Positions 23,424 to 23,932 of a stretch of DNA of 23,932 nt are shown here, one piece after another. A program made the position numbers and the translations under genes. The notes below the pieces were generated by a model. The model was not told where the DNA came from and did not search any database. It saw nothing but the letters and a program-made list of their open reading frames with translations. The DNA is taken from positions 1 to 23,932 of the forward strand of contig CAZOUM010000045.1 of NCBI GenBank assembly GCA_964582985.1, written 5' to 3'. Within the stretch, counting starts at the first letter, position 1, and each line of letters starts with the position of its first letter. The DNA is from CAZQYB01 sp964582985 (GTDB lineage: Bacteria > Planctomycetota > Phycisphaerae > Sedimentisphaerales > Anaerobacaceae).

Positions 23424-23447
23424 AGGGGCAGTTCGCGAACTGCTCTT
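23424..23447. terminator. Bidirectional terminator hairpin between convergent genes
   Basis: GCAGTTCGCGAACTGC at 23428-23443 is a perfect 16-base palindrome. With G-U pairs the stem extends to 24-47, giving about ten pairs around CGCG. It begins just after the stop of the isomerase-like gene and ends just before the stop of the convergent amidohydrolase gene. The U-rich tail is modest (CTCTTACTTC on the plus strand). Confidence 0.65.
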
Positions 23448-23450
23448 ACT

Positions 23451-23932
23451 TCAAGAAATCTGATAGATTCTTTTCGCGTTCTCTGCCCAAATGGCCGTTT
23501 GCTCACTGGTGGAAAGCTGCTTCACATAGTTAGCCGCAATTTGCACAACCTGCTCGTATTCGCCCGCCACCGTGCACACCGGCCAGTCGGAGCCTATCAT
23601 AAGCCTGTCAGCACCAAACGCCTCCACCACAATGTCCATATAAGGTTTGAAGTCCTCCGGCTTCCAGTTCTGCCAGTCCGCCTCCGTCACCATACCTGAT
23701 ATTTTGCACGAAACGTTTTGAAATGACGCGAGACGATGAATATCGGTTTTCCACGGCTCAATCTTGCGGTCTTTGATAAATGGTTTGGAAATGTGGTCGA
23801 GAACAAAGGTCTGCTCAGGAAATTTGCCAACCAATTCGCAGGCAACAGGAAGATGTTTCGCAAATAACAATAAGTCATAAGTAAGATTGTATTTTCGCAG
23901 CTTGCTTATCCCGTGAACAAAATCATCGCCCA
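23451..23932 (-). CDS. Amidohydrolase family 2 protein, L-fuconolactonase type (5' part beyond the window)
   Basis: The frame stays open from the stop at 23451 to the right edge, so the N-terminus is missing and about 159 residues are visible, beginning GDDFVHGISKLRKYNLTYDL. Typical segments are TFVLDHISKPFI, FQNVSCKISGMVTEADW and LMIGSDWPVC, the last holding the metal-site Asp of this family. The HxH metal motif expected near the N-terminus would lie outside the window. Relatives open sugar lactones such as L-fuconolactone or L-rhamnonolactone in oxidative deoxyhexose pathways, which fits the locus; other amidohydrolase substrates cannot be excluded. An internal TTG at 23870 is not the start, because conserved-looking coding sequence continues upstream of it. 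Confidence 0.85.
   Translation of the reverse strand, partial: GDDFVHGISKLRKYNLTYDLLLFAKHLPVACELVGKFPEQTFVLDHISKPFIKDRKIEPWKTDIHRLASFQNVSCKISGMVTEADWQNWKPEDFKPYMDIVVEAFGADRLMIGSDWPVCTVAGEYEQVVQIAANYVKQLSTSEQTAIWAENAKRIYQIS

Noticed and set aside
1..23932. CRISPR arrays, insertion sequences, transposases, toxin-antitoxin or phage genes
   Set aside because: No regularly spaced repeats, transposase or integrase motifs, or terminal inverted repeats were seen anywhere in the window.

Overview
The window looks like chromosomal DNA from a polysaccharide-degrading bacterium of the Planctomycetota, most likely class Phycisphaerae. This is an inference from gene content: a formylglycine-type sulfatase, several GH95-like hydrolases (one of the DUF5703 type), and a run of sugar-enzyme families carrying twin-arginine (Tat) or lipoprotein signals. 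Weak or absent Shine-Dalgarno sequences at several starts also fit. Verrucomicrobiota, Lentisphaerota or Kiritimatiellota are alternatives. No marker gene settles the taxonomy.

Region 1 (1-3742) is mostly housekeeping. It holds hisI on the minus strand with a partial copy of its own 3' end just downstream. On the plus strand follow a UPF0104/flippase-like membrane protein, a DUF502 membrane protein, a short ribosome hibernation factor (hpf) and a PTS IIA protein of the PtsN type. A tRNA-Arg(TCG) on the minus strand closes the block.

Region 2 (3786-14411, minus strand) is a five-gene run that would be read from right to left: a GH95 fucosidase-type enzyme, a DUF5703/GH95-like protein, a Tat-tagged L-fucose-isomerase-like protein, a Tat/lipoprotein sulfatase and a second divergent GH95-like protein. 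All five have export signals. This fits extracytoplasmic dismantling of a sulfated, deoxyhexose-containing glycan.

Region 3 (14412-15101) is a 690-base divergent control region. It holds a perfect TTGACA-N17-TATAAT promoter. About seven bases after the -10 box a two-hairpin RNA begins that ends in a terminator-like structure. It is either a small RNA or an attenuator leader for the rightward genes.

Region 4 (15102-22322, plus strand) starts with cytoplasmic catabolic enzymes: an unusual zinc dehydrogenase with two tandem nucleotide-binding folds, a rhamnulokinase, and a class II (fuculose/rhamnulose-1-phosphate type) aldolase whose start lies one base after the kinase stop. Exported proteins follow: a Tat/lipoprotein TIM-barrel protein with altered metal-site positions, a Tat-tagged aldo/keto reductase-fold protein missing three of the four catalytic tetrad residues, and a tetraheme cytochrome c lipoprotein whose start lies one base after the reductase stop.

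Region 5 (22323-23932) has a Tat/lipoprotein hydroxypyruvate-isomerase-like protein with its own candidate promoter, a terminator, and a converging amidohydrolase of the L-fuconolactonase type that runs off the right edge.

The genes read as a fucose/rhamnose utilisation locus with a conventional cytoplasmic kinase/aldolase branch. A second, poorly explained set of exported redox and isomerase-fold proteins is tied to a multiheme cytochrome, and this set is the best candidate for undescribed biology. No transporter, regulator, cytoplasmic isomerase or lactaldehyde dehydrogenase is visible in the window.
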